The notes: a model not told the origin generated them from the letters alone. 8,848 bases of DNA from an uncultured Planctomycetaceae bacterium (GCA_945957305.1 CAMFLN010000080.1:1-8848), one strand, 5' to 3'. Counted from the stretch's first letter, positions 1 through 7,641 are shown. Numbers and translations are program-made.

Positions 1-2213
1 CGGCTGTACAGGGCGCGCGTCACCACTGGCTCGGGAACCATGTGTGTCAGCCCAGACAGCGGCAGGAAGTCAAAATCGCGACGAGCGCGGAACAACGCGT
101 CTGCCAGACGAATGCTGTGCAGGAAGTACACGTTGTCGTCCGCCGTGCCATGAATCACCAGCAGCGGCCGGCGCAAATCCTTGGCGTACGTCAGCACCGA
201 ACTGGCTGCATACCCAGGAGCGTTGCGCGCCGGTAGTCCCAGGTACCGCTCGGTGTAATGCGTATCGTAGTCGAGCCAATCGGTGACCGGTGCTCCGGCC
301 ACTGCCGCGTGAAACACCTCCGGCTCACGCAACGCCGCCATCGCCGAAAAGTAGCCGCCGAACGACCAGCCGTAGATGCCGACGCGCTGCAGGTCCAATT
401 CAGGGCACTGAGCTGCGAGCGCTCGTAGTGCCGTGACCTGGTCCGCCAGCGGAATGTCGATCAGGTTTCCCTTAATGGCCCGCTCCCAGGCACGGCCACG
501 CGAGGGTGTCCCCCGCCCGTCGAAGGAAACGACGATGAATCCCTGCTCGGCCAGCCATTGGTCGAGTTGATATTTCCCGCGCGAGGCGGTGACCATTTGC
601 GAGTGCGGCCCTCCGTAAACGCTGACAATCACAGGATACTTCTGGCCCGCCACGAATTCGTGTGGGCGCACGACCGCGGCGTAAAAGCTCGGATCACTTC
701 CCACGCTCCGGACTTCTACGCGCGGAGGCAACGGCGTGGTCTCTGCCACGCTCTTGAGCTCTCCCAACCGCTTTCCCGAGGAATCATGGATGGTAAACCG
801 GGGATCGGCGTCCAAACCGAGGCTGGTCACGACGTAGGCGCCGCTCGCCTCGGCCACTACGGCCGTGTGCAGTCCTGGCTCGGTCGTCAACTGTTGTGAC
901 GTGAGTGGCGGCGTGTCCGTGTTGCTGGCCGCATCAAGTGCAATGCGATAGACATGACTCTGCGTCGGATCCTCTCCGGCGGCGACCAACAGTGAGCGCC
1001 CGCCCTCGTCGATTCCCAGCAGCCGTCGGTAGTTTGCCTGACCGGCTACGAGCGTTTTGATAACGCTTCCGTCGCGCCCCCGTTGCTCGAGTTGCCAATG
1101 GCCGCTGCGCTCGCTGGACCACAAGAACTGCTCACCTGACGAGAGCCAACGGGGCATGCTGGCGTCAAGATTCAACCAGGCGCCGTCGGATTCTCTCAGC
1201 AATTCCGTCGTTTTCCCATTTTTGGGATCGACAGACAGCAAAACCTCAGTCGTTTGCTCGCGATTCTGCACTAGTACCGTCGGCGGTGATCGATCATTCC
1301 AAACAACCGCGGCCACGTAAGGAAACTCGTTCCGATCCCACTCGATCCACCGCGTCTCTCCCCCCTCGAGCGAAACGATGCCCAGGCGTACCGCGGCATT
1401 TTTCTTTCCAGGCCGGGGATAACGCCAACTCTGCGCCGGGCGCTCGGGGCGCGCCGGATCGGCGATATACAGGGTTTCGACGTCGCTTGTGTCCGTCTCT
1501 TGATAGATCAGTGATTTGCTGTACGGTGACCACCAAAAGCCGTGCATCCGCCGCATCTCTTCTTGGGCGACAAATTCGGCCAGCCCATGCGTCAGTGTCT
1601 CCGTGGCGCCGGTGGTTAATCGCCGCTCTTCGCCCGTGGCAACATTGAGAACGTACAAATCTCCATGGCGTACGCAGGCGACGTGCTGTGCGTCGGGCGA
1701 GAGCCGTGGGTCGATCGCGCTGCCGGCCGAGCTACGCAACTCGCGTGTCGCCTTCGACGTACGTTCCACAACAAACAACCGGCCTGAGAGGGGCACGAGG
1801 ACCCTCGTGCCATCGTGCGATAGCTCGTACGCGGCAATACCACGTGCCGCGAGGCGCATCCGCTCGCGACGTGCCTTTTCTTCTTCGCTCAATTGTTCGG
1901 CATTTCCTGCCAGCAACTGCTCGGCAGTCATCAAGACGCGCTCGGTTCCCGCATTGACGTCGTATTCGTACAGATCACGGACAAAACTGCGCGGACCCGA
2001 CCTCAAGAACAGAACGGCATCGCCGGATCGCGTGATTTCGATCGCAGTAGGCCGGCCCAGGCTGAAACGGTAGGTCTCGGCAAACTGTTCGAGAAACTCC
2101 GGATGCCGCAGCTGCGGCGATTCGGCGGCCCTTGGCTGCGCCGCGGCCGCCAGCACGGCGTACAGGCCAACGAATGCCAAAAGACCGGTTCGACGTTTTG
2201 ATCGGACATTCAT
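1..2213 (-). CDS. Secreted S9 family peptidase, dipeptidyl-peptidase IV-like (C-terminus beyond window)
   Basis: Read on the minus strand, this frame is open from an ATG at 2213 to the window edge (737 codons). It belongs to the prolyl oligopeptidase clan (S9B, DPP IV-like), serine peptidases that remove N-terminal dipeptides, often X-Pro, from peptides. Residues 1-30 form a Sec signal peptide: a basic start (MNVRSKRR), a hydrophobic core, and an Ala-rich end with no lipobox Cys, so export to the periplasm is likely. Residues about 35-480 fit the DPP-IV N-terminal beta-propeller and contain the Glu218-Glu219 pair that holds the substrate N-terminus in this family. The C-terminal alpha/beta hydrolase has the nucleophile Ser617 in GWSFGGY, Asp692 in HGTADDNVYF and His724 in GLTHMV. 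The 75 and 32 residue spacings are close to those of human DPP4 (78 and 32). Only about 20-30 C-terminal residues should be missing. The start is supported by AGGAA 8 bases upstream and by the signal peptide. It lies 40 bases downstream of the dehydrogenase gene. The exact peptide specificity is not known. Confidence 0.94.
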   Translation of the reverse strand, partial: MNVRSKRRTGLLAFVGLYAVLAAAAQPRAAESPQLRHPEFLEQFAETYRFSLGRPTAIEITRSGDAVLFLRSGPRSFVRDLYEYDVNAGTERVLMTAEQLLAGNAEQLSEEEKARRERMRLAARGIAAYELSHDGTRVLVPLSGRLFVVERTSKATRELRSSAGSAIDPRLSPDAQHVACVRHGDLYVLNVATGEERRLTTGATETLTHGLAEFVAQEEMRRMHGFWWSPYSKSLIYQETDTSDVETLYIADPARPERPAQSWRYPRPGKKNAAVRLGIVSLEGGETRWIEWDRNEFPYVAAVVWNDRSPPTVLVQNREQTTEVLLSVDPKNGKTTELLRESDGAWLNLDASMPRWLSSGEQFLWSSERSGHWQLEQRGRDGSVIKTLVAGQANYRRLLGIDEGGRSLLVAAGEDPTQSHVYRIALDAASNTDTPPLTSQQLTTEPGLHTAVVAEASGAYVVTSLGLDADPRFTIHDSSGKRLGELKSVAETTPLPPRVEVRSVGSDPSFYAAVVRPHEFVAGQKYPVIVSVYGGPHSQMVTASRGKYQLDQWLAEQGFIVVSFDGRGTPSRGRAWERAIKGNLIDIPLADQVTALRALAAQCPELDLQRVGIYGWSFGGYFSAMAALREPEVFHAAVAGAPVTDWLDYDTHYTERYLGLPARNAPGYAASSVLTYAKDLRRPLLVIHGTADDNVYFLHSIRLADALFRARRDFDFLPLSGLTHMVPEPVVTRALYS

Positions 2214-2221
2214 GCGTGCAG

Positions 2222-2226
2222 TTCCT
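2222..2226 (-). promoter_or_regulatory. Ribosome binding site of the S9 peptidase gene
   Basis: Minus-strand AGGAA lies 8 bases before the ATG at 2213. It supports that start over the nearby ATG at 2209, which is in a different frame. It sits in the 40-base gap after the upstream dehydrogenase stop, which suggests that the two genes share a transcript but are translated independently. Confidence 0.6.
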
Positions 2227-2253
2227 GATGCGCCTGCCGGATGTCGTGCTGAG

Positions 2254-3309
2254 TTACGGAATCGGTGTCGGCTGCACCCCCAGCTTCGCGGCGAGGCTCA
2301 GCAGGGCTTGCCAATTTCCGTCGTCCAAGGGGATCCCCGCCTGTGTCCGTTCAGCCAATGTGCGCTTCTCGGGATCGCCCGGCAATTGAATGCTGTCGAC
2401 ACCGGGTCTGCGCGGACAGCTACGCACGAAGTCGACCAGTTGTCCGACCTCGCGGGCGAAAAAACTCTCTCCACACAGTTGCTCTGGCGCCACGACCAGG
2501 GCGAACACGCAATTGCCAAGCTGGTTCACCGGCTTTTCGCGAATCGTCACGCCGCCCGATAGCGCGCCGGCCAAAACTTCGATCATCAGCGCCAGGCCAA
2601 ACCCCTTGTAGGCCTGGTCACCTCCCATCGGGCGGATTGTGCCCGGGGGATCGCCGTAGAGCGTGTTGGGGTCGTTCGTCGGTTCACCGGCGGCGTCCAA
2701 GAGCCATCCGTCGGGGCACGTCTGTCCGGCGATGCGTTTCACGCGTACCTTGCCCTCGGCCGTGGCGCTGGTGCCAAAGTCCAGGACCAAGGGTCCCTCT
2801 TCGTGCGGCACTCCAAAGGCCAAGGGATTGGTTCCCAGCCGCGGCGCCGTACCACCGACAGGCGCGACGCGTCGCGCCGCCCCATGAGTGTTCACCATGA
2901 ACAGCGACACCATTCCGGCCGCGGCTGCTTGCTCGCAGTACTCGCCCAAACGGCCGATATGTCCGCTGTGAATGAGCGTGCCGATGCAGACCCCTTCCGT
3001 GCGTGCTTTCTCGATCAAACTCTCGGTCAGCTGCCGCGCCAGTCGCTGGCCAAAGCCCCAATGCCCGTCGGCCATCAGGTATGACGGCGCTTCTTTGACG
3101 ACTTCGAATACGGCGCCGGGAGCCAATTCCTTCTTGGCAACTTGATCGAGATAATACGGCACGCGCATCACGCCGTGCGAATCGTGGCCGCGCAAGTTGG
3201 CCTCGACCAGGCTATGAGCGACGAGCAATGCTTCGTCCGCGCCGAGTCCTCCCGCCGTAAGCAGGGCTGTGGCAAAGTTCGTCAATTGGGCGGCCGGAAT
3301 GGTAGGCAT
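2254..3309 (-). CDS. Ldh family (malate/L-lactate/ureidoglycolate type) NAD(P)-dependent oxidoreductase
   Basis: This 351-residue protein matches the Ldh_2 family (the AllD/YiaK/DpkA/sulfolactate dehydrogenase type), which is unrelated to Rossmann-fold lactate dehydrogenases. These cytosolic enzymes interconvert 2-hydroxy acids and 2-keto acids, or reduce related imines, with NAD(P)H. Family landmarks appear in order: GHDSHGVMRVPYY with His45 (the conserved catalytic-region histidine), SGHIGRLGEY with His117, the nucleotide-site motif GTNPLAFGVP at 159-168, LDFGTSATAEGKV at 177-189, and a lysine motif at 234-238. That last motif reads YKGFG, where many relatives have HKGYG. The length is normal for the family. 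I chose the ATG at 3309. A GTG at 3324 in the same frame directly follows an in-frame stop and would add five residues; neither start has a clear ribosome binding site. It lies between the tRNA methyltransferase and S9 peptidase genes on the same strand. The substrate cannot be told from sequence, since the family spans malate, lactate, ureidoglycolate, diketogulonate and others. Confidence 0.92.
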   Translation of the reverse strand: MPTIPAAQLTNFATALLTAGGLGADEALLVAHSLVEANLRGHDSHGVMRVPYYLDQVAKKELAPGAVFEVVKEAPSYLMADGHWGFGQRLARQLTESLIEKARTEGVCIGTLIHSGHIGRLGEYCEQAAAAGMVSLFMVNTHGAARRVAPVGGTAPRLGTNPLAFGVPHEEGPLVLDFGTSATAEGKVRVKRIAGQTCPDGWLLDAAGEPTNDPNTLYGDPPGTIRPMGGDQAYKGFGLALMIEVLAGALSGGVTIREKPVNQLGNCVFALVVAPEQLCGESFFAREVGQLVDFVRSCPRRPGVDSIQLPGDPEKRTLAERTQAGIPLDDGNWQALLSLAAKLGVQPTPIP

Positions 3310-3399
3310 GTGTGAAGGTTGCACTCAGAAACAATGCAAGGAATGGTTTTTCGCGGGGTTAAAATCGAGCTGGGACGGCCAGTTTGATCAGGTGCTGAT

Positions 3400-3900
3400 T
3401 CACTCTCCCGGCGCGCCAGGGGCAGGACGTTCCCCTTTTTGCTCCCATTGGCGCCGTGCTTCGAAAGTGACGATCGCCACAGAGTTCGACAAGTTTAAAC
3501 TGCGGGCTGCCGGACGAATGGGGATCCGCAAGGCACGGTCGCGATTCGGTTCCAGCAGATTCGCCGGCAGGCCTTGCGATTCGCTGCCAAACACCAGCAC
3601 ATCCCCCCTCGCATAGTCGACGTGGGCATAGCTGCGAGTTGCCGTTTTCGTGAAATAGTAGGGACGCGCCGCGGGCAGCCGTTCGATCAAGGCGGCCCAA
3701 TCGTCCACTGCTTCCCATTCGAGGTGGGGCCAGTAATCCAGTCCTGCACGCCGAAGGTAATAATCGTCCAAGCGAAAGCCGAGGGGGCGAACGAGCCACA
3801 GCTTCGCGCCCGCCGCCACGCACGTGCGACCCACGCTTCCCGTGTTGTGCGGGATCTCGGGCTGATAGAGAACGATATGTAGCAATGGCTCGTAATTCAC
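3400..3900 (-). CDS. trmL: tRNA (cytidine/uridine(34)-2'-O)-methyltransferase, TrmL/YibK family
   Basis: This is a small SPOUT-fold methyltransferase that uses S-adenosylmethionine to methylate the 2'-OH of the wobble base (position 34) in certain leucine tRNAs. The three SpoU/TrmH motifs are present (numbering from the GTG start): PEIPHNTGSVGR at 14-25, LVFGSESQGLP at 102-112, and RSLNLSNSVAI at 133-143 in the trefoil-knot SAM site. The sequence also has the RRAGLDYW stretch typical of TrmL. At about 166 residues it is close to the 157 of E. coli TrmL and lacks the N-terminal RNA-binding extension of TrmH or RlmB. The start is uncertain because there is no in-frame ATG. GTG at 3900 is chosen. 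TTG at 3888 would give an N-terminus equivalent to E. coli TrmL (MLHIVLYQPEIP). TTG at 3936 would extend it. It leads the minus-strand block, 90 bases before the dehydrogenase ATG. Confidence 0.93.
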   Translation of the reverse strand: MNYEPLLHIVLYQPEIPHNTGSVGRTCVAAGAKLWLVRPLGFRLDDYYLRRAGLDYWPHLEWEAVDDWAALIERLPAARPYYFTKTATRSYAHVDYARGDVLVFGSESQGLPANLLEPNRDRALRIPIRPAARSLNLSNSVAIVTFEARRQWEQKGERPAPGAPGE

Positions 3901-4077
3901 GCCCCAGGGGATATCACGCCCAGCGGCAAGGGTCAAGCGGACGGCACCATTGTGCGATCAATAGTTTTTGCTGGCTGTCGTCTAGGTCCGCACACTGTTG
4001 GGTGTTAACATCGAGAGGTCCGCGTTCCTCGCCCCCCTGCCCTAACGCATCGCGACGCCGCGCGCCCTAATGCCCGC
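3901..4077. promoter_or_regulatory. Divergent intergenic region between the trmL block and the ABC transporter block
   Basis: This 177-base gap separates two blocks that are transcribed away from each other, so promoters for both should lie here. It contains a perfect 8-base palindrome, TGTTAACA, at 4003-4010. This is flanked by two copies of AGGTCCGC at 3984-3991 and 4016-4023, 32 bases apart start to start, or about three helical turns. An inverted GCGGAC occurs at 3937-3942. I found no convincing -35/-10 pair on either strand. The layout is suggestive of an operator but not proof of one, and AGGTCCGC also occurs inside the permease gene at 6593-6600. Confidence 0.4.
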
Positions 4078-5571
4078 ATGACCGACCGATCGGCCCTATT
4101 GTCGATGCATGGCATCACGAAGCGCTTCGGCGCGACGCGCGCCTTGGTCGACGTCGAACTGTCGGTGCGCGCGGGCGAAGTGCTGGCATTGATCGGCGAA
4201 AACGGCGCCGGTAAGAGCACCTTGATGAAGGTCCTTTCCGGGGCGCATCGGCCGGACGGCGGCGAGATGTACCTGGATGGCAGGATCTACGCCCCCACGG
4301 GTCCGCATCAGGCTCGTCAAGCGGGCGTGGCCATGATCTACCAGGAGTTGAACCTGGCTCTTGACCTCAGCGTGGCCGAAAATGTCATGCTGGGACAGGA
4401 AATCCATCGCGGTGGCTGGTTGCGGCAAAAACGCGAACAGGCCCAGGTTACCGCCGCGCTGGCGACCCTGGGACATCCCGAACTGCGGCCCGAGACGCCC
4501 GTTAACCGGCTCTCGGTCGGCGCGCGGCAATTGGTGGAAATTGCCCGGGCCCTGGTCGCGCGTCCCAAGGTCATCGTCTTCGACGAGCCGACCAGTTCGT
4601 TGACATCGCACGATGTGGAACATCTGTTCCAAGTGATCGCCCGGTTGCGCAGCGCAGGGCTGGGGATTATCTATATCAGCCATTTCCTCGAGGAGATCCG
4701 GCGCATCGCCGATCGATACTCGGTTTTGCGAGACGGCCGTACCGTGGGAAGTGGCAGACTGCGGGACACCGGCGAAGCCGAGATTGTGGCGCTGATGGTT
4801 GGTCGCGACGTCAACGATCTTTTCCCGACCGTAGCCCATACACCGGGAAAAGAGATTCTTTCCGTCGATGGCATTTCAGGCGTAAAATCGCCGCGTGATG
4901 TGAGCCTTCGCCTGCGCCGCGGCGAAATCCTGGGGATTGCCGGTCTCGTCGGCGCAGGACGGACGGAATTATTGCGCTGCATTTTTGCCTTGGATCCTGT
5001 CCGACGGGGAGAGCTGCGCGTGGCGTCGTATTGTCCGCGCGCCAACCCCCGCGCGCGAATCCGGGCCGGCCTGGGGCTTGTTTCCGAAGACCGCAAAGGA
5101 GAGGGGCTGGCCCAGGAGCGCTCCATCGCCGACAACTTGACCCTGAGTGGGCTGTCTCACTACAGCCGCGCCGGCTGGCTGGCGCTCGGCCGGCGCGAGA
5201 AGGCGGTCCGCGACTGGATGCAACAGCTCGAAATCAAGGCCGCTGCTCCCGACCAGGCCGTCAAAGAGCTTTCCGGAGGCAACCAGCAGAAGGTGGCCAT
5301 CGCACGCGTCCTGCATCAAGGGGCGGATATTGTGCTGTTGGACGAGCCGACGCGCGGCATCGACGTGGGCACCAAGGCCGAGATTTATCGCAGGATGGGA
5401 CAACTGGCCGCGGAGGGCAAATCGATCATCTTCGTCAGCTCCTATCTGCCAGAGCTGTTGGCGGTATGCGATCGAGTCGGGGTCATGTCGCGTGGCCGCT
5501 TGCGCGAAGTAAAACCCACCAGCGCCTGGACCGAGGAAGCCATCATGGCGTGCGCGATAGGAGGCGATTAG
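4078..5571 (+). CDS. Sugar/cyclitol ABC transporter ATP-binding protein (RbsA/MglA-type, two ABC domains)
   Basis: This 497-residue protein is the cytoplasmic ATPase of a ribose-type (CUT2) carbohydrate importer, with two fused nucleotide-binding domains. Domain 1 has Walker A GENGAGKS at 40-47, the Q-loop in IYQE near 87-90, signature LSVGARQ at 145-151, Walker B VIVFDEP at 165-171 and switch His202. Domain 2 has the usual degenerate Walker A of this family, GLVGAGRTE at 289-297 with Arg replacing Lys, a canonical signature LSGGNQQK at 398-405 and Walker B IVLLDEPTRGID at 418-429. A SS pair (454-455) stands at the H-loop position, as in RbsA. Length is typical. The ATG at 4078 has no Shine-Dalgarno; an in-frame ATG at 4105 would remove nine residues. 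A three-codon open frame from 4070 ends in a TGA that overlaps the start. The permease gene begins three bases after the stop. Known relatives carry ribose, galactose, xylose, myo-inositol or autoinducer-2. The neighbouring MIOX gene makes a cyclitol attractive, but this is inference. Confidence 0.95.
   Translation: MTDRSALLSMHGITKRFGATRALVDVELSVRAGEVLALIGENGAGKSTLMKVLSGAHRPDGGEMYLDGRIYAPTGPHQARQAGVAMIYQELNLALDLSVAENVMLGQEIHRGGWLRQKREQAQVTAALATLGHPELRPETPVNRLSVGARQLVEIARALVARPKVIVFDEPTSSLTSHDVEHLFQVIARLRSAGLGIIYISHFLEEIRRIADRYSVLRDGRTVGSGRLRDTGEAEIVALMVGRDVNDLFPTVAHTPGKEILSVDGISGVKSPRDVSLRLRRGEILGIAGLVGAGRTELLRCIFALDPVRRGELRVASYCPRANPRARIRAGLGLVSEDRKGEGLAQERSIADNLTLSGLSHYSRAGWLALGRREKAVRDWMQQLEIKAAAPDQAVKELSGGNQQKVAIARVLHQGADIVLLDEPTRGIDVGTKAEIYRRMGQLAAEGKSIIFVSSYLPELLAVCDRVGVMSRGRLREVKPTSAWTEEAIMACAIGGD
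5559..5564 (+). promoter_or_regulatory. Strong ribosome binding site of the permease gene
   Basis: A perfect AGGAGG lies inside the last codons of the ATPase gene, 10 bases before the GTG at 5575. It decides that GTG start and, with the three-base gap between the genes, points to coupled translation of ATPase and permease. Confidence 0.8.
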
Positions 5572-5574
5572 GCC

Positions 5575-6621
5575 GTGAGTGAAGCTCCTCTGCCCCAGTC
5601 ATCGCGACCGGTTGCAACGCGCCGGCTGATTTCATGGCTCGGAACTCTGGGTCCCCTGCTTGTCCTGTTGTGCATTATCGCGCTCTTTGGCGAAGCCGAC
5701 CATTTGAAGCAGGGTAAGGACGTTTTTCTCACCTACCAGAACGCGCGCACGATCGCGGTGCAGGCGTCACCGGTCATCGTTGCTGCGTTGGGCATGACGA
5801 TTGTCATCATCGCCGGAGGGATCGACCTGGCGGCCGGCACGGCACTGGCGCTTTCGGCCACGGTGCTGGCCTGGTTCTTGAACAATGGATATTCACCGCT
5901 GTTGTCGATTGCCGCTGCGATTCTCACGGGCTGCTTGACCGGATTCATCAACGGCGTGCTGGTCAGCGCCCTGCGCGTCGTTCCCTTTATCGTGACGCTG
6001 GGCACGATGACGATCTATTTGGGGACAGCGAAGTACCTGGCCAATGAAACTACGATTCGCCCTCCCTTGGCGGATATTCCCACGGCGTTCGATTCGATGG
6101 TCACGCCGCGGCCTGATCCGGAATGGCTCGTCGAGACACTGGGCATTCCCAACTTTGCCTGGGGTGTTTGGCTCGCCCTCGTGCTGGCTGGCCTGCTGGC
6201 GGTTGTCTTGCGATATACCGTCTTTGGACGATATGTGTTTGCGCTGGGCTCGAACGAACAGACCGCGCGCCTGTGCGGCATCAACGTTCCCCTGATGAAG
6301 ATCGCGGTTTACACCCTGGGCGGATTGTTCGTCGGTATCGCCGGCACGTACCAATTCGCCCGGCTCTCGAGCGGCAATCCCATGTCGGGGATCGGCATGG
6401 AATTGAAGTTCATTGCGGCGGTTGTGATCGGCGGTGGTAGCCTGACCGGCGGGCGCGGCTCGGTCCTGGGCACAGTCACCGGCGCCATCATGATGTCGGT
6501 GATTGCCAGCGGATGTACCCAGTTGGGCTGGCGCAACCCAATCCAGGACATCGTGATCGGCGCGATCATTATCGCCGCGGTGACTTTGGACCAGGTCCGC
6601 CAGCGCTTTTGGTCGAACTGA
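5575..6621 (+). CDS. Sugar/cyclitol ABC transporter permease (RbsC-type)
   Basis: This 348-residue inner-membrane protein belongs to the RbsC/XylH-type permease family (BPD_transp_2) and would form the homodimeric channel of the importer. Hydrophobic segments fall at about 21-39, 62-82, 86-101, 107-130, 136-151, 194-213, 243-260, 278-288 and 297-312, with a last one at 324-339. This fits the eight to ten spans expected. Family motifs are GGIDLAAG at 81-88, [12 protein letters not shown] at 225-236 and [13 protein letters not shown] at 284-296, the last being near the ATPase-contacting loop. A polar stretch at about 155-192 is probably an external loop. The start is a GTG with a perfect AGGAGG, three bases after the ATPase stop. 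No substrate-binding protein gene follows or precedes the pair here, so that partner must be encoded elsewhere. MIOX begins 85 bases downstream on the same strand. Confidence 0.94.
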   Translation: MSEAPLPQSSRPVATRRLISWLGTLGPLLVLLCIIALFGEADHLKQGKDVFLTYQNARTIAVQASPVIVAALGMTIVIIAGGIDLAAGTALALSATVLAWFLNNGYSPLLSIAAAILTGCLTGFINGVLVSALRVVPFIVTLGTMTIYLGTAKYLANETTIRPPLADIPTAFDSMVTPRPDPEWLVETLGIPNFAWGVWLALVLAGLLAVVLRYTVFGRYVFALGSNEQTARLCGINVPLMKIAVYTLGGLFVGIAGTYQFARLSSGNPMSGIGMELKFIAAVVIGGGSLTGGRGSVLGTVTGAIMMSVIASGCTQLGWRNPIQDIVIGAIIIAAVTLDQVRQRFWSN

Positions 6622-6695
6622 TTTCGTCTCTCATTTCGGGGCTTTTTTCGCTACAATGACCAGTGCGATCCGCAGGCCGGGCGCTTTTCCAGGAC

Positions 6696-6699
6696 GGAG
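6696..6699 (+). promoter_or_regulatory. Ribosome binding site of the inositol oxygenase gene
   Basis: GGAG within the purine-rich AGGACGGAG lies 7 bases before the ATG at 6707. It favours that start over the in-frame ATG at 6656, whose 17 extra codons look non-coding and have no such site. Confidence 0.65.
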
Positions 6700-6706
6700 T
6701 ATTCAC

Positions 6707-7606
6707 ATGGTCGACAAATCGCTTCCGCAAAACTCGAATCCGCTGGGCAGCCTCGACGAATGGGAAGATGACTTGAAGCGTCGCTATCCCGAGCCGATGC
6801 CGGAAGGAATCGTCCACGCGCCGGATACCAAGAAGGCGGCCAAGGAGTTTCGGAACCATCGCGAGTCAGCCCGCCCCAGCGTGCGCGAGTTCTACCGCCT
6901 GAACCACAAATACCAGACAGTCGATTTTGTGCGTCAGAAACGCGACGAGTATTTCGCCCTCAACAAGCGCGAGATGAGCATTTGGGAAGCTCTCGAATAC
7001 CTGAACACGCTGATTGACGACAGCGACCCCGACACCGACTTTTCGCAAATCGAACACTGCCTGCAAACGGCCGAGGCGATTCGCCGCGATGGGCATCCGC
7101 GGTGGTTTATTCTGGCCGGTCTGATCCACGACTTGGGCAAGATTCTCTGCCTGTTTGGCGAACCGCAGTGGGCCGTGGTCGGTGACACTTTCCCAGTGGG
7201 TTGCGCCTATTCGGAGGAAATCGTCTTCGCCGAGTTCTTCGCAGACAACCCCGATCGAGACGTGCCGGAGTATCAGACGCCGCTGGGCATTTACAGCCAG
7301 AATTGCGGGCTCGACAACGTCATGATGTCGTGGGGCCACGATGAATACATGTACCACGTCGCCAAGGATTATTTGCCTGACGAGGCGCTGTACATGTTGC
7401 GGTATCACTCCTGCTATCCGATTCATCGCGAAAAGCAATATGGCCACCTGATGAATGACGAGGACCATAAACTGTTTCGCTGGGTGCGGAAATTCAGCCC
7501 TTACGACCTGTACACCAAAAGCGCCGAGCGACCCAACGTCGCCCAGCTTCGTCCCTACTACGAAGACCTGGCGGCGGAATTCTTTCCCGACAAAGTACTC
7601 TGGTAG
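6707..7606 (+). CDS. myo-Inositol oxygenase (MIOX)
   Basis: This 299-residue protein is a close homologue of animal and plant MIOX, the HD-domain di-iron enzyme that uses O2 to cleave myo-inositol to D-glucuronate in the cytosol without an organic cofactor. All six iron ligands known from the mammalian enzyme are present: His117 ([11 protein letters not shown]), His141 and Asp142 (HDLGK), His211 (SWGHDEYMY), His234 (RYHSCYP) and Asp267 (YDLYTK). Their spacing is within three residues of the human one. The long family blocks [10 protein letters not shown] (67-76), DDSDPDTDF (104-112), [18 protein letters not shown] (149-166) and LRPYYEDL (281-288) are also intact. Lys145 after HDLG matches the substrate-binding lysine. 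At 299 residues it is slightly longer than human MIOX (285), and the first 45 residues are the least conserved. The ATG at 6707 is chosen for its Shine-Dalgarno site; ATG 6656 would add 17 residues. It follows the ABC importer genes by 85 bases on the same strand, so uptake and ring cleavage may be co-expressed. Confidence 0.96.
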   Translation: MVDKSLPQNSNPLGSLDEWEDDLKRRYPEPMPEGIVHAPDTKKAAKEFRNHRESARPSVREFYRLNHKYQTVDFVRQKRDEYFALNKREMSIWEALEYLNTLIDDSDPDTDFSQIEHCLQTAEAIRRDGHPRWFILAGLIHDLGKILCLFGEPQWAVVGDTFPVGCAYSEEIVFAEFFADNPDRDVPEYQTPLGIYSQNCGLDNVMMSWGHDEYMYHVAKDYLPDEALYMLRYHSCYPIHREKQYGHLMNDEDHKLFRWVRKFSPYDLYTKSAERPNVAQLRPYYEDLAAEFFPDKVLW

Positions 7607-7613
7607 GCGTCCG

Positions 7614-7641
7614 CCGGCTGGCCGTCCTTTCGCCAGGCCGG
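7614..7641 (+). terminator. Hairpin just downstream of the inositol oxygenase stop
   Basis: CCGGCTGGC (7614-7622) can pair with GCCA (7632-7635) plus GCCGG (7637-7641), with one bulged G at 7636 and a 9-base loop. It begins eight bases after the MIOX stop codon. No T-run follows, so it is not a classical intrinsic terminator. It may protect the 3' end of the transcript, weakly attenuate it, or have no role in such GC-rich DNA. Confidence 0.35.

Noticed and set aside
1516..2073. A 185-codon plus-strand open frame at the left side.
   Set aside because: It is antisense to the beta-propeller of the S9 peptidase, which reads without interruption. The product is Arg/Ser-rich and low in recognisable structure.
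3325..3399. The gap between trmL and the dehydrogenase gene, searched for a terminator or small gene.
   Set aside because: I see no hairpin with a T-run on the minus strand and no coding frame with a supported start.
4096..4839. A 247-codon minus-strand open frame opposite the ABC ATPase.
   Set aside because: It lies fully opposite the first ATPase domain, whose Walker A, signature and Walker B motifs are intact. It is a shadow frame.
6622..6655. A run of six T's (6643-6648) after the permease stop, considered as a terminator.
   Set aside because: No stable stem precedes the T-run; only a four-base AGCG/CGCT pairing could be found. Read-through into MIOX is plausible.
6652..6657. TACAAT resembling a -10 box, 50 bases before the MIOX start.
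   Set aside because: No acceptable -35 hexamer is found 16-18 bases upstream, so a promoter for MIOX is not supported by sequence alone.
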